From NCBI RefSeq assembly GCF_013009075.1, contig NZ_CP053108.1:1302001-1366000 (forward strand): 64,000 nt of DNA, read 5' to 3'. This DNA comes from Halomonas sp. TA22 (GTDB lineage: Bacteria; Pseudomonadota; Gammaproteobacteria; Pseudomonadales; Halomonadaceae). Of the stretch, positions 18,352-28,507 are shown piece after piece. The translations under genes were made by a program, and so were the position numbers. How positions within the stretch are numbered: the first letter of the stretch is position 1; each line of letters begins with the position of its first letter. Below the pieces are notes generated by a model. It had not been told where the DNA came from and made no database searches. It saw only the letters and a list, made by a program, of their open reading frames with translations.

Positions 18352-19584
18352 ATGGTTGATACAAATGTCATCTTGCTCGGCGTGGTGATGTTCACCGTCA
18401 TCGTTATCGGCCTGGTAATGGTGATCATCGCGGCACGCAGCAAGCTTGTCAGCAGTGGGGAGGTGACCATCGAGGTCAACGGCTCTCCCGAGCACACCCT
18501 GACTACTCAGGCCGGCGGCAAATTGTTGAATACTCTGGCAGCCAACGGCATCTTTCTCTCCTCCGCCTGTGGCGGTGGTGGCTCCTGCGCGCAGTGCAAG
18601 TGCCGGATCGAAGCGGGCGGCGGTGCCATTCTGCCGACCGAAGAGTCCGCCTTCACCATGCGTGAGAAGAAGGATGGCTGGCGTCTCTCCTGCCAGGTGC
18701 CCGTCAAGCAGGACATGAAGATCGAGGTGCCCGAGGAGGTGTTCGGCGTCAAGCAGTGGGAGTGCGAGGTCATCTCCAACCCCAACGTCGCCACCTTCAT
18801 CAAGGAACTCAACCTCAAGCTTCCCGAGGGCGAGAACGTCGACTTCCGCGCCGGGGGCTATGTGCAGCTGGTGGCGCCGACCTACGATATCAAGTTCTCC
18901 GACTTCGATATTGAGGATGAATATCGGGGGGACTGGGACAAGTTCGATCTGTTCAAGATTTCGCACAAGAACACCGAGGAGACCATTCGTGCCTACTCGA
19001 TGGCGAACTATCCGGAAGAGGTCGGCATCCTCAAGTTCAATATCCGTATCGCCACGCCGCCTCCCGGGACGAGCCATCCGCCGGGGATCATGTCCACTTA
19101 CGTCTTCAGCCTGAAGCCGGGTGACAAGGTCAAGGTGATGGGGCCCTTTGGTGAGTTCTTCGCCAAGGAGACCGACGCCGAGATGGTGTTCGTAGGTGGC
19201 GGTGCCGGTATGGCGCCGATGCGCAGCCACATCTTCGATCAGCTCAAGCGCTTGAAGTCCACGCGCAAGATGAGCTTCTGGTACGGTGCGCGCTCCTGGC
19301 GCGAGACGTTCTACAACGAAGAGTACGACCAGCTTGCCGAGGAGTTCGAGAACTTCGAATGGCATCTGGCGCTTTCCGACCCGCTCCCGGAGGATAATTG
19401 GGAAGGGCCAACGGGTTTCATTCACAACGTGCTCTATGAGAACTATCTCAAGGATCATCCGGCACCGGAGGACTGCGAATACTACATGTGCGGGCCTCCC
19501 ATGATGAACGCCTCGGTCATCAAGCTACTCCTCGACATGGGGGTAGAGCCCGAGAACATCATGCTGGACGACTTCGGCGGATGA
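18352..19584 (+). CDS. nqrF: Na+-NQR subunit F (NADH-oxidising)
   Basis: 410 residues: an N-terminal membrane helix, a [2Fe-2S] domain ([15 protein letters not shown] with a fourth Cys in LSCQVPV), an FAD domain (RAYSMANYP) and an NADH-binding domain ([20 protein letters not shown]-terminal DDFGG). Electrons from NADH enter the complex here. A 70-base gap precedes it, with GGAACC near the start. Its TGA overlaps the ATG of the apbE-like gene. Confidence 0.97.
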   Translation: MVDTNVILLGVVMFTVIVIGLVMVIIAARSKLVSSGEVTIEVNGSPEHTLTTQAGGKLLNTLAANGIFLSSACGGGGSCAQCKCRIEAGGGAILPTEESAFTMREKKDGWRLSCQVPVKQDMKIEVPEEVFGVKQWECEVISNPNVATFIKELNLKLPEGENVDFRAGGYVQLVAPTYDIKFSDFDIEDEYRGDWDKFDLFKISHKNTEETIRAYSMANYPEEVGILKFNIRIATPPPGTSHPPGIMSTYVFSLKPGDKVKVMGPFGEFFAKETDAEMVFVGGGAGMAPMRSHIFDQLKRLKSTRKMSFWYGARSWRETFYNEEYDQLAEEFENFEWHLALSDPLPEDNWEGPTGFIHNVLYENYLKDHPAPEDCEYYMCGPPMMNASVIKLLLDMGVEPENIMLDDFGG

Positions 19585-20402
19585 GCCCGGTCGCCTTACG
19601 GCGACTCACGAGGCCGGCCCCTGGCGGGCCGGCCTCGTTCTCGTTATGGCTTGCCGTTGTCAGCGCCGTCATCATGCTGACGGGGTGTGGCGAGCGGGAG
19701 CCTGCACGTTATCTGCATGGCACTGCCTTCGATAGCGGATACCATATCACCTTGTATGCCGAGTTGAGTGACGCCGATCTGTCGCGTCTTCAAATCGATA
19801 TACAAAGTGAAGTGGCACGCTTGGAAAATGACTATCGCCGCATGCGTGAGCGACTGGAAGCTGCCGAGAGAGCCAGCTCGGCTGTGCGCTTGACGACGCT
19901 TGGGAGCCCTGCGGTATTGGCCGATATGCTAGATGTCATGGTACATGGCTACGGCGTCGATCGGTTGGCCGGCTGGCTCGAGAGACAGGATATCGAGCGC
20001 TATCTGGTCGAGCTGGGGGGCGATATGCGTGCGGGGGCCGAGCCGGGCACTCGCGCCTGGCGCCTGGCGCTTGAGGAGCCTTCCGAGGGGCAGCGTTCGC
20101 AGGCTCACATTGTCGAACTGGAACACGCATCGCTGGTTACCGCCGGCGATTTCCGCGACCTTGCCCCACGACCAGTCGATGGCCTCTCGCCTGTCACCGA
20201 TGATAAGCAGTTGGTTGAAGTCACGGTGCTGCATCCTCAGGCCATGATGGCAAGTGCCTGGGCCAATGCACTGCTGTCGATGTCGCCCGCGCAGGCCGAG
20301 AGAGTGGCAGGTCAGCGAAGCATTAGTGCTTATTTTATTGTCACAGGGCCACAAGGGTATGAAACCGCCGTCAGTCCGGCGCTGGCGACGCATTTCGAGT
20401 AG
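19581..20402 (+). CDS. apbE: degenerate ApbE-like lipoprotein (FAD:protein FMN transferase homologue)
   Basis: 273 residues versus about 340 in active ApbE. The ATG at 19581 overlaps the nqrF stop (ATGA). Signal with lipobox LTGC (Cys36), so a periplasmic lipoprotein. ApbE homology is clear in [14 protein letters not shown], in [26 protein letters not shown] and in the LVTAGDFR region. But the SELSRFN-to-GALDVTVGPLV segment is almost gone, the HIIDPRTG motif is replaced by RPVDGLSPV, and the Mg-binding Asp/Thr near the C terminus (ADALST type) reads MASAWANA. The reading frame is open, with no stop or frameshift. It occupies the place of the enzyme that attaches FMN to NqrB and NqrC but probably cannot do so; it may be a decaying gene or have a new role. 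Confidence 0.8.
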   Translation: MSPVALRRLTRPAPGGPASFSLWLAVVSAVIMLTGCGEREPARYLHGTAFDSGYHITLYAELSDADLSRLQIDIQSEVARLENDYRRMRERLEAAERASSAVRLTTLGSPAVLADMLDVMVHGYGVDRLAGWLERQDIERYLVELGGDMRAGAEPGTRAWRLALEEPSEGQRSQAHIVELEHASLVTAGDFRDLAPRPVDGLSPVTDDKQLVEVTVLHPQAMMASAWANALLSMSPAQAERVAGQRSISAYFIVTGPQGYETAVSPALATHFE

Positions 20403-20471
20403 CTGCCGCCCTGAGTTTCAGCAATCTTTACATTACGTTAGCGGCTGGTCATTCCAGCGAGGAGAAACAAT

Positions 20472-20735
20472 ATGACGATCTGGTTATTGGTGTTAGGGCT
20501 CATGGCGCTGGGCATGACGGCAATGGCGATAGGCGTGCTGGTGGGACGCAAACCCATTGCGGGCTCCTGCGGCGGCCTGAATAACTTGGGACTCAAGGAT
20601 GGCTGCGAAATCTGCGGTGGCAAGGACGAAGTATGTGAGGAGGAGAACCGCAAGCGTGGCGCCAGAGCCAGTGAGCGTCGGCGCAGCGACGAGAGCCGTG
20701 GGACCGATCTGGGCTACGATGCGACACGCCGCTAA
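20472..20735 (+). CDS. nqrM: NqrM, Na+-NQR maturation factor
   Basis: 87 residues: one N-terminal membrane helix, then GSCGGLNNLGLKDGCEICGGKDEVCEEE with the clustered Cys of the NqrM/DUF539 family, then a charged tail. In Vibrio NqrM is required to assemble functional NQR, probably by delivering iron to the NqrD/E centre. ATG 20472 has GGAGAAACA just upstream. It lies 69 bases after the apbE-like gene in the usual operon position. Confidence 0.92.
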   Translation: MTIWLLVLGLMALGMTAMAIGVLVGRKPIAGSCGGLNNLGLKDGCEICGGKDEVCEEENRKRGARASERRRSDESRGTDLGYDATRR

Positions 20736-20831
20736 CGCCTCGCCGTCGAGTTCGCCGTGCCGCTGAGCAAGGTGATTCGAGGATCATTACAAGAGTTCAC
20801 TATTACAGACTCCAAGGAGACGCGAGAGCAT

Positions 20832-22223
20832 ATGGCAGTCCATAACTACGACGTGGTGGTGATCGGTACGGGCCCGGCGGGGGAGAGTGCCGCCATCAAT
20901 GCCGCCAAGCATGGCAAGCGTGTCGCGGTGATCGAGAAGCAGCACGCGGTCGGTGGCAACTGCACTCATTGGGGAACGATCCCCTCCAAGGCGCTGCGCC
21001 ATCAGGTCAAGCAGATCATGCAGTTCAATACCAACCGCATGTTCCGCGATATTGGCGAGCCGCGCTGGTTCTCGTTCCCCAGGGTACTGGAGCGCTCTCG
21101 CGTCACCATCGACCAGCAGGTCGAGATGCGCACCAAGTTCTACTCGCGTAATCGTATCGACCTATTCTTCGGTCTGGCGCGCTTCAAGGATGAGCGCACC
21201 GTCGTTGTGCGCGACAACCATGAAGGCGTCGAGGAGCTCTGCGCCCAGAAGATCGTCATTGCCACTGGCTCACGGCCCTACCGTCCTGCCGATATCAATT
21301 TCAATCACCCGCGCATCTACTGTTCGGACACCATCCTTGGTCTCAACCATACCCCGCGTACGCTGATCATCTTCGGCGCCGGGGTCATCGGCAGCGAATA
21401 CGCCTCGATCTTCTCCGGATTGGGCGTGAAGGTCGATCTGATCGACTCTCGTGATCGATTGCTCTCATTCCTGGATAACGAGATCAGTGACGCGCTCTCT
21501 TATCATCTGCGCCAGAACGGCGTGCTGGTCCGTCACAACGAGGACTACGAACGCGTCGAAGGTAATGAGTCAGGGGTGGTGGTGCATCTCAAGTCCGGCA
21601 AGCGGTTACGGGCCGACGCCTTCCTTTGGGCTAACGGAAGAACCGGCAATACCGACAACCTGGGGCTTGAGAACATCGGCCTGGAAGCCAATGGGCGCGG
21701 GCAGTTACCGATCGACAATCACTACCGCACCAGCGTCCCGCATATCTATGCCGTAGGCGATGTGATCGGCTGGCCGAGCCTTGCCAGCGCCGCCTATGAT
21801 CAGGGGCGCAACGCCAGCGATGATCTTCTCGATACCAATTTCCGCTTCGTCGATGACGTGCCTACCGGGATTTACACCATTCCCGAGATCAGCTCGGTGG
21901 GCAAGACCGAACGTGAACTCACCGATGCCAAGGTGCCTTATGAAGTCGCCCAGGCCTTCTTCAAGGATACGGCCCGGGCGCAGATTACCGGTGACACGGT
22001 CGGTATGCTGAAGATTCTCTTCCATCGGGAGACGCTCGAGATCCTTGGCATTCATTGTTTCGGCGACCAGGCATCGGAAATCGTACATATCGGCCAGGCG
22101 ATCATGCAGCAGAAGGGCGAAGCCAATACGCTCGAGTACTTCATCAGTACCACGTTCAACTATCCGACCATGGCGGAAGCCTATCGGGTCGCGGCGCAAA
22201 ACGGCCTGAATCGCCTCTTCTAG
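20832..22223 (+). CDS. sthA: soluble pyridine nucleotide transhydrogenase
   Basis: 463 residues of the flavoprotein disulphide reductase fold. FAD site [10 protein letters not shown], then [17 protein letters not shown], in which one Cys of the redox pair is absent as in SthA, so it is not a dithiol reductase. NAD(P) site [12 protein letters not shown], second FAD motif [21 protein letters not shown]. SthA re-oxidises excess NADPH with NAD+. The ATG at 20832 is chosen for AAGGAGA at 20814-20820 and for the [12 protein letters not shown] start. It follows nqrM as in Pseudomonas, grouping NADH and NADPH balance with NQR. Confidence 0.96.
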   Translation: MAVHNYDVVVIGTGPAGESAAINAAKHGKRVAVIEKQHAVGGNCTHWGTIPSKALRHQVKQIMQFNTNRMFRDIGEPRWFSFPRVLERSRVTIDQQVEMRTKFYSRNRIDLFFGLARFKDERTVVVRDNHEGVEELCAQKIVIATGSRPYRPADINFNHPRIYCSDTILGLNHTPRTLIIFGAGVIGSEYASIFSGLGVKVDLIDSRDRLLSFLDNEISDALSYHLRQNGVLVRHNEDYERVEGNESGVVVHLKSGKRLRADAFLWANGRTGNTDNLGLENIGLEANGRGQLPIDNHYRTSVPHIYAVGDVIGWPSLASAAYDQGRNASDDLLDTNFRFVDDVPTGIYTIPEISSVGKTERELTDAKVPYEVAQAFFKDTARAQITGDTVGMLKILFHRETLEILGIHCFGDQASEIVHIGQAIMQQKGEANTLEYFISTTFNYPTMAEAYRVAAQNGLNRLF

Positions 22224-22242
22224 CCTTGATTCGGCTTGGCTG

Positions 22243-22280
22243 AAAGAGATAACGACTTATACCGTTATCTCTTTTTATTT
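22243..22280. terminator. bidirectional terminator between sthA and tus
   Basis: Perfect 12-bp stem AAAGAGATAACG / CGTTATCTCTTT (22243-22254, 22263-22274) with an 8-base loop. It has T-rich sequence on the + strand side and A-rich sequence before it, so it can serve the convergent sthA and tus genes. Confidence 0.88.
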
Positions 22281-22282
22281 GG

Positions 22283-23179
22283 TTAACTGGATGCTTCCCC
22301 TCTGTAGCGATATACCCGCAGGCTCGGTAAAAAAACGTGCTCCTCCAGACGTTCGTCACTGCGTTTGGCGCGCGTGCGTTTCTCGTTGGGGAAAGGGGGA
22401 GGGGCATTGTGATCGGGCAGGCGCCCGTCATGGCTGGGAATGAACAGTGGCAGCGCGACGTTCATGGCGCGGCGCGTGTGACCATCGGCCAATGGCTCCT
22501 CGAAGAAGAGGTTGGCCCGCATCAAGGGGGCCTGTTTCTGTACCTGAGCCAGCGGCTCACGGTCGGGTATTCCGGCCAGCCGTTCGAGTTGGATACGAAT
22601 ATGCGGTGCCTCGGCATCGAGAGCAAGCAGCTTCTGCTCGGCGTCACGTACGCTGAGCCGTTTGATCGAGCGGCCACTGGTGTACCAGGCCATGCGCACC
22701 CGGGCCAGGGGCGCATCAGCAACGGGGATGGCTCGCCAGCACTGCTTGAGGTGCAGCCGGGCAAGGCCCTGGCCACGTAGATGTGCATGCAAGGCCGGAT
22801 GACGAAAGGGCAGTACCGCTTTGAGTTCGGCGATCAAACCACCAGCATCTCGACGGATGCGCGAAAGGATCTCGGCAAACGCTGCCTTGGCAGCGTTGAC
22901 ACGAGCCACCGCCTCCAAGAGCGTTTCATCGGCGGCGACCAGTGCGACATAGCTGCGCGTAGCGCGGCCGTCCTGCCCATCCTGATACCAAAAGTCGAGC
23001 AGGCACTGGCGCAGCCACTCGGCATCCGGGGTGGGAGTATGCAGTGCCCAGGCATTGCCGGGAGAGCGACGATAGCGCTCGACCAGCCCTTCGATACGCT
23101 CGATCAGGAGATCGAAGGCCGCTTCCAGCTCGGCAAGCAGCTGGTACGCCGGCTTGTTCAGGTGAGAAGAGGGGGGCAT
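22283..23179 (-). CDS. tus: replication terminus site-binding protein (Tus/Ter family)
   Basis: 298 residues versus 309 in E. coli Tus. Pairwise reading against E. coli Tus shows the same order of features: an N-terminal helical pair (LNKPAYQLLAELEAAFDLLI), ARVRMAWYTSGRSIKRLSVRD corresponding to Tus RFGWANKHIIKNLHRDEV, LPLFIPSHDGRLPDHNAPPP corresponding to the LINRDNGAGVPDVGEL region, and a final HVFLPSLRVYRYRG like Tus PRLHLYV. Tus bound to Ter sites arrests replication forks in one direction. The ATG at 23179 is preferred; a GTG two codons upstream abuts the yacG stop. Last gene of a run pilB-pilC-pilD-coaE-yacG-tus. Homology is distant, so Ter binding is inference. Confidence 0.8.
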   Translation of the reverse strand: MPPSSHLNKPAYQLLAELEAAFDLLIERIEGLVERYRRSPGNAWALHTPTPDAEWLRQCLLDFWYQDGQDGRATRSYVALVAADETLLEAVARVNAAKAAFAEILSRIRRDAGGLIAELKAVLPFRHPALHAHLRGQGLARLHLKQCWRAIPVADAPLARVRMAWYTSGRSIKRLSVRDAEQKLLALDAEAPHIRIQLERLAGIPDREPLAQVQKQAPLMRANLFFEEPLADGHTRRAMNVALPLFIPSHDGRLPDHNAPPPFPNEKRTRAKRSDERLEEHVFLPSLRVYRYRGEASS

Positions 23180-23185
23180 TGCCAC

Positions 23186-23413
23186 TCAATCCTGGCCGCG
23201 TTCGGCGCGCAGTATCATCTCATCGATCTCGGTCTCGTCCATGGCGGGCTCCCCCGCGATGCGGTGAGACTCGCTCGCCCAGGCCCCCAGGTCGATCAAC
23301 TTGCAGCGCTCGCAGCAGAAGGGGCGAAAGCGGTTCTCCTCGATCCATAGTACCTTCTTGTGGCACTGAGGGCAGGCAACCTCGAGCGGGCGTGATGGCT
23401 GTTCCTGATGCAT
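23186..23413 (-). CDS. yacG: YacG, zinc-binding DNA gyrase inhibitor
   Basis: 75 residues with the C4 zinc motif CPQC and CCERC, followed by [17 protein letters not shown], the YacG signature. In E. coli YacG binds GyrB and inhibits gyrase. Lies between coaE and tus; the stop abuts the tus start. Putting a gyrase inhibitor next to a fork-arrest protein may be meaningful or simply the result of operon fusion. Confidence 0.95.
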   Translation of the reverse strand: MHQEQPSRPLEVACPQCHKKVLWIEENRFRPFCCERCKLIDLGAWASESHRIAGEPAMDETEIDEMILRAERGQD

Positions 23414-23490
23414 GGCAATCGGCCCTTGTGATGGGTAAACGTCGTTGGGAGCGATAATACGGGGATAGGCTTTTCTTGCAAGGGGGCGAA

Positions 23491-24114
23491 TCAGGCTGGT
23501 GATGACGAATGGCTAGCCTGTTGCCGGTACTGCCTGTCGAGTTCAGCGACCTGCCGCGTGAGACTTTGCGCATCACCGCTGTTATCGAGCACGTCATCGG
23601 CGCGGGAGAGACGCTCGGCTCTGGACATCTGGGCGGCAATGATCGCCCGGGCCTGGGCTTCGTCGACCTCATCGCGGCTCGTGGTGCGAACAATCTGAAC
23701 GCTTTCCGATACGTCGATCACCAGGCAGCGGTCGGCCATGCGGTATTGACCCGATTCGAACAGCAACGGCGAGACCAGCAGGTGATAGGGGGCAGGACCC
23801 GCCGCCATCCGCTCCAAGTGGTGAACCAGACGTTGACGAATGCGTGGATGGGTGACCGACTCGAGCCAGCGGCGCTGGGTATTGTCGGCAAACACGATCT
23901 CGCGCAGGGCGCGGCGATTCAAGCAACCTTGCATGTCGAGCACTTGGCTGCCGAAACGTGCGGCGATCTCGTCGAGTGCTGGCTCACCGGGCGCTACCAC
24001 TTCACGTGCCACGTCATCGGCATCCACCCAAGGGATGCCGTGGGCTTCGAAGGCATGAGCCACGCTTGATTTTCCCGAGGCGATACCGCCGGTCACGCCA
24101 ATGGTCAGGCTCAT
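23491..24114 (-). CDS. coaE: dephospho-CoA kinase
   Basis: 207 residues starting [19 protein letters not shown], with the P-loop [18 protein letters not shown] and THPRIRQRL are the family's substrate and lid motifs. It catalyses the last step of coenzyme A synthesis. The ATG at 24114 has AGGAGG six bases upstream, located in the 3' end of pilD; an in-frame ATG at 24165 lacks this site. The pilD-coaE-yacG order is widespread in gammaproteobacteria. Confidence 0.96.
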   Translation of the reverse strand: MSLTIGVTGGIASGKSSVAHAFEAHGIPWVDADDVAREVVAPGEPALDEIAARFGSQVLDMQGCLNRRALREIVFADNTQRRWLESVTHPRIRQRLVHHLERMAAGPAPYHLLVSPLLFESGQYRMADRCLVIDVSESVQIVRTTSRDEVDEAQARAIIAAQMSRAERLSRADDVLDNSGDAQSLTRQVAELDRQYRQQASHSSSPA

Positions 24115-24124
24115 GGTGGCCTCC

Positions 24125-24991
24125 TCATGAGAGCAGCGAGAGGTACATTGCCAGCAGCGGGGCACCGCCCAGTATCAAGACCCAGCCCGCCAGGGCAAGG
24201 AACGGTCCGAATGGCATGGGCATGCCGCGTAGATCGGGCATGAGACGCTGCAGGACGATGCCGACGACGGCACCGGCTCCTGCCGAAATGATCAGCAGCA
24301 GCGGTAGCGCTTCCCAGCCAAGCCAGGCGCCAAGCGCGGCCAGCAGCTTGAAATCGCCGTAGCCCATCCCCTCCTTGCCGGTGATCAGCTTGAAAAGCCA
24401 GTAGAAGGACCATAGCACGCCATATCCCAGCATCGCACCGATCACCGCGCTGGGTAGCATCAATGGCTGGAACAGCAGTTGATAGAGCAGTCCCGCCCAC
24501 AGCAGCGGCAGAGTGATGGTATCCGGCAGCAGCTGAGTACGAAAATCGATGGCGGCTAGGCTCAGTAAGGCCAGACAGGCGCCGATCGAAAACAGGCTGG
24601 CGGTGGTAAAGCCATGAATCGCCAGCACGGCAAGGGTCAATGCCATTGCTGCAAGCTCGACGAGTGGATACTGCAAGCTGATTCGGCCAGCGCAGTGCGC
24701 GCATCTCCCCCGTCGCTTGAGATAGCCCAGCAGTGGAATGTTGTCATGCCAGGCAATGGGGGCTTCGCAGCGTGGGCACTGTGAGGGGGGCACCAGTAGA
24801 TTGAAGGAGGGCGCTTGCTCAAGAACAAGCGGCTCATTCACCTCATTCGCCAAGGCTTCGCGGGCCTCCTGGCGCCACCCCACCATCAACATGACCGGCA
24901 GTCGAGCGATCACCACATTGAGAAAGCTGCCCAGGCATAGCCCCAGCATGGCGGCCAGTATCCATAACAGGGCGGGTGAAAGGTCAAGCAA
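24125..24991 (-). CDS. pilD: type IV prepilin peptidase / N-methyltransferase
   Basis: 288 residues, about eight membrane segments. The cytoplasmic loop carries two CxxC pairs (CPRCEAPIAWHDNIP and CAHCAGRIS). The aspartyl-protease pair lies in AIDFRTQLLPD and GYGDFKLLAALG. PilD cleaves the leader of PilA-type prepilins before the conserved Phe and methylates the new N terminus. Downstream of pilC by about 80 bases. Confidence 0.96.
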   Translation of the reverse strand: MLDLSPALLWILAAMLGLCLGSFLNVVIARLPVMLMVGWRQEAREALANEVNEPLVLEQAPSFNLLVPPSQCPRCEAPIAWHDNIPLLGYLKRRGRCAHCAGRISLQYPLVELAAMALTLAVLAIHGFTTASLFSIGACLALLSLAAIDFRTQLLPDTITLPLLWAGLLYQLLFQPLMLPSAVIGAMLGYGVLWSFYWLFKLITGKEGMGYGDFKLLAALGAWLGWEALPLLLIISAGAGAVVGIVLQRLMPDLRGMPMPFGPFLALAGWVLILGGAPLLAMYLSLLS

Positions 24992-25074
24992 GCGACACTC
25001 CTGTCATCGTTCAGATAACTGCTACGACTCATGATCCGTATTTTTACGGCTTACGGAATTCGCCACGATCGGGC

Positions 25075-26307
25075 TCATATCACGGTACCCAGCTCGAAGA
25101 TCGGCAGATACATGGAGACCACCAGCCCGCCGACCAGCATCCCAAGCACTACGATGATGAAGGGCTCGAGCAGCGAGGTAAGGGCATCCACCTTGTTGTC
25201 GACCTCCTCCTCGTAATAATCCGCAACGCGATTGAGCATCGCATCCAGGGAGCCCGCTTCCTCGCCAATCCTTACCATCTGCACCGCCAGTGCCGGGAAT
25301 CGCTCGCTCAGGCGCATGGCGAAGAACAGCTGCTGGCCTGTCGCGACATCGTCTCGCACCTGGAGCACGGCACGCTCATAGACCTTGTTGCCGCTGGCGC
25401 CAGCGGCGGTCTCGAGTGATTCCACCAGCGACACGCCGGCGCCGAACGTCGTGGCAAGTGTTCGTGAATAGCGCGCCACCGATGACTTGTCGAGGATGTT
25501 GCCGATCACCGGCAGCTTCAGTGCCAGGGCGTGCATGCGATAGGCAAAGGTCTCGGAGCGCATCATGCCCTGTCGGGTCAGCATCATGCCGGCAATCATT
25601 GCCACCAGCGCCATCAGCCAGTACTGCTGCGCAAATGCGGAGAAAGCAATGGTCATGCGTGTCATGGCGGGCAACTCGGCACCGAAGCCGTGGAACAGGC
25701 TCTCGAACTGCGGGACTACTTTGACCAGCAGCAGTGCCGTCACCCCGATACCGACGCCGATTACCGCCACTGGATAGTAGAGGGCTTTCTTGACTCGCCC
25801 CTTGAGCGTCTCGATCTTCTCTTTATAGGTCGCGACCCGGTCGAGCATGCGCTCGAGCGAACCGGACTGCTCGCCGGCTTCGACCATGTTGACGAACAGC
25901 CGATCGAAGTGCTGAGGATAACGGCGCATTGCCTGCGAGAGGCTGGTACCGGAGCTTACATCATCCATCAGCGATTGGACCAGTGTGCGCATCACCGGCT
26001 TCCTGAGGCTCTCCGCCACCACCTCGAAGGCTTGCAGCATTGGTACACCTGCGCGAATCATGGTCGCCATCTGTCGAGCGAACAGCATGATGTCGCGGGG
26101 CTGGATCTTGCCACCGCCCGCGAACCAGGCACTCTTGCGGCGTATACGCTTGACCAGGATATGCTGCCCGGCAAGCTCGCGTTCCACCTCATGCCTGTAG
26201 CTGGCGACGACCTCGCCTTTTACCACTCGTCCATTAGGCCCCTTACCCGACCACTGCCAGCGATGCAGCTTGATCTCGCTCGGTGCCTTTGCCGTTCTGC
26301 TAACCAT
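25075..26307 (-). CDS. pilC: type IV pilus inner-membrane platform protein PilC
   Basis: 410 residues with two GspF repeats (FARQMATMIRAGVPMLQAFEVV and YSRTLATTFGAGVSLVESLETAAG) and three membrane segments, the usual PilC/GspF plan. It anchors the PilB motor in the cytoplasmic membrane. The ATG at 26307 (MVSRTAKAPSEIK) is chosen for GGGAGAAAG just upstream; an in-frame ATG at 26346 is less likely. Confidence 0.95.
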   Translation of the reverse strand: MVSRTAKAPSEIKLHRWQWSGKGPNGRVVKGEVVASYRHEVERELAGQHILVKRIRRKSAWFAGGGKIQPRDIMLFARQMATMIRAGVPMLQAFEVVAESLRKPVMRTLVQSLMDDVSSGTSLSQAMRRYPQHFDRLFVNMVEAGEQSGSLERMLDRVATYKEKIETLKGRVKKALYYPVAVIGVGIGVTALLLVKVVPQFESLFHGFGAELPAMTRMTIAFSAFAQQYWLMALVAMIAGMMLTRQGMMRSETFAYRMHALALKLPVIGNILDKSSVARYSRTLATTFGAGVSLVESLETAAGASGNKVYERAVLQVRDDVATGQQLFFAMRLSERFPALAVQMVRIGEEAGSLDAMLNRVADYYEEEVDNKVDALTSLLEPFIIVVLGMLVGGLVVSMYLPIFELGTVI

Positions 26308-26362
26308 CTGTCTTTCTCCCTGCGTGGGCGATCTATAGCCGTCCATGCTTTTTTATGTGAAC

Positions 26363-28105
26363 CTAATCTTTGATGATGCGATTGACCTCCTCGAGGCTGG
26401 TAATCCCCTGCATCACCTTCAGCAGGCCACTGCGCCGCAAGTCCGGATAGCCCTCGCGACGCGCCTGCTCGTCAAGCTCGATGGCGTTACCCTGCCGCAT
26501 GATCAGCTGACTGATGGCATCGCTGATCGGCACCACTTCATAGATGCCCACGCGTCCCTTGTAGCCCAGCGTACATTGGCGGCAACCCACCGGTTGATAG
26601 AGGGTCGCTACACTGATATCGGCCTCGGTGAAGCCCTGCTTTAGCAAGGTTTCTTGCGGTATCTCGGCAGGTTGCCGGCAGTGGGGGCAGAGCTTGCGAG
26701 CCAGGCGCTGGGCGATGATCAGCGAAACCGAGCTTGCGATGTTGAAGGGGGCCACGCCCATGTTGGCCAGCCGCGTCAGGGTTTCCGAGGCGGAGTTGGT
26801 GTGTACGGTGGAGAGTACCAGATGGCCCGTCTGCGACGCCTTGACGGCGATCTCCGCAGTCTCCAGGTCGCGAATCTCACCGACCATCACCACGTCCGGG
26901 TCCTGGCGCAGGAAAGCACGCAGGGCGCTAGCGAAATCCAGACCGATACGGGGCTGCACGTTGACCTGGTTGACCCCCGGCACCTTCAGCTCCACCGGAT
27001 CCTCGGCAGTCGAGATGTTGCGCTCGATGGTATTGAGGATATTGATACCGGTATAGAGCGTCACCGTCTTGCCGCTGCCGGTCGGGCCGGTGACCAGAAT
27101 CATCCCCTGTGGCTCGGCCAACGCCTGTTCATAGATGGCGCGCTGTTCGGGCGCGAAGCCCAATGCATCGATCCCGAGCCGTGCCGATGCTGGATCGAGT
27201 ATCCGCAGTACCAGCTTCTCCCCATAAACAGTAGGCAGCGAGTTGACGCGAAAGTCGATGGAGCGCTGCTTGGAGAGGCGCAGCTTGATCGAGCCATCCT
27301 GCGGCAGGCGACGCTCGGAAATGTCGAGCCGTGCCATTACCTTCAATCGTGCCGCGATACGCGTGCGCATGCCAAACGGGGGGCGGGCGGCTTCGAGCAG
27401 GATGCCGTCGACTCTCAGGCGAATGCGGTAACTGGTCTCGTAGGGTTCGAAGTGGATGTCCGAAGCACCACGCCTGATGGCATCGAACAAAATCTTGTTG
27501 ACGAAGCGCACCACCGGTGCGTCGTCGCTCCCCGAGGTAATCTCGGTATCCGCCTCGGGGTCGTATTCATCGTAGGCAAGATCTTCCAGCGCCTCATCGG
27601 CGCCCTCGAGATCATTAAGCATGCTGCGCTGGTCGGCATGAGAAAGATAGTTCTCGAGCGCCGGGGCGAGCTGATCCACCGGAGCCAGCACCGCTTCGAT
27701 GCTCTTGCCGGTGGCGAACTGCAGCTCATCGAGCATCACCAGCTTGGCGGGGTAGGGCACCGCCACTGTAAGGTGGTGCTGCCCCAGGTAGAGCGGCATC
27801 ACGCCCAGCTTGCGCAGCAGCGCTTCGGGGAGGGCCGTTGCCTGGGGCAGTGAGTCCAGCTTCAAGGCATCCAGGTCGATCAATGGGATGCCATACTCCC
27901 AGGAAGCGGCCATCGCCGCCTGGCGCGGTGTGACCAGACCGCTTTCGATCAGGTGCTCCATCAACGAGATGTCTGCCTCGCGAGCTTCCCGCTCGGCACG
28001 GGCCACGGCGGCAGGCGAGAGGAGGCCGTCTGCCACCAGGCGGCGTGCCAGTCCGCTAAGCCCGGAAGCGGAGGCATCCTTAGGGGGGGAGGCAGAATCC
28101 GGCAT
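26363..28105 (-). CDS. pilB: type IV pilus extension ATPase PilB
   Basis: 580 residues. N-terminal MshEN-type domain (LVADGLLSPAAVARAEREA; ATALPEALLRKLGVMPLYLG), then the GspE core with Walker A TGPTGSGKTVTLYT, the Asp box, Walker B EIRDLETAEIAVKASQTGH and a tetracysteine zinc element (CPHC ... CRQC). PilB powers pilus extension. First gene of the minus-strand pilBCD-coaE-yacG-tus run, divergent from pilA with 402 bp between. Confidence 0.96.
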   Translation of the reverse strand: MPDSASPPKDASASGLSGLARRLVADGLLSPAAVARAEREAREADISLMEHLIESGLVTPRQAAMAASWEYGIPLIDLDALKLDSLPQATALPEALLRKLGVMPLYLGQHHLTVAVPYPAKLVMLDELQFATGKSIEAVLAPVDQLAPALENYLSHADQRSMLNDLEGADEALEDLAYDEYDPEADTEITSGSDDAPVVRFVNKILFDAIRRGASDIHFEPYETSYRIRLRVDGILLEAARPPFGMRTRIAARLKVMARLDISERRLPQDGSIKLRLSKQRSIDFRVNSLPTVYGEKLVLRILDPASARLGIDALGFAPEQRAIYEQALAEPQGMILVTGPTGSGKTVTLYTGINILNTIERNISTAEDPVELKVPGVNQVNVQPRIGLDFASALRAFLRQDPDVVMVGEIRDLETAEIAVKASQTGHLVLSTVHTNSASETLTRLANMGVAPFNIASSVSLIIAQRLARKLCPHCRQPAEIPQETLLKQGFTEADISVATLYQPVGCRQCTLGYKGRVGIYEVVPISDAISQLIMRQGNAIELDEQARREGYPDLRRSGLLKVMQGITSLEEVNRIIKD

Positions 28106-28507
28106 GAGTTATCCCTGCTGCGTTTGGCTCAGTCTAGCGCTTTGCAGGGGGTAAATGCACCGACCAAGCCGAGAAAATTGCTCGCCTTTTCGCATGAGAG
28201 AGCATGCTCTTGTGCACGATTCTTTCAGCCAGGGCTAAAGTGCCGCCATCGCCCGCCGATAGACGAATCATGAGGATGCCTCTTACGGAGAGGTTAGAGT
28301 AGCGATATTTTTCGCTCATGCTATTGCCTCGGAAGAAAGTGAAACTTATTGTTACGCAGTGTAGTTCTATAGTGCCGTTTTGCTCATGCCTGGGGCGACG
28401 GTGATAGCGCTCTGCCTCGATGGCAAGCGGTAACGCAGGCAATTAAGGCAAGGCGCGTCAAGCCGCCGGGCCGTAAAACGAAGCGTCGATACGCAAGGGG
28501 AAGACGA
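28106..28507. other. 402-bp divergent regulatory region between pilB and pilA
   Basis: No convincing reading frame. A candidate pilA promoter is CTTATT (28345-28350), 17 bp, TATAGT (28368-28373), leaving a leader of about 125 bases. I looked for a sigma-54 site (TGGC-N8-TTGC type) because pilA is RpoN-dependent in Pseudomonas; nothing close to consensus was found on either strand. Confidence 0.4.

Noticed and set aside
26654-27853. Plus-strand open frame of 399 codons
   Set aside because: Antisense to pilB, whose motifs are complete; no family resemblance.
28106-28507. sigma-54 promoter for pilA
   Set aside because: No GG-N10-GC element with acceptable flanks on either strand.
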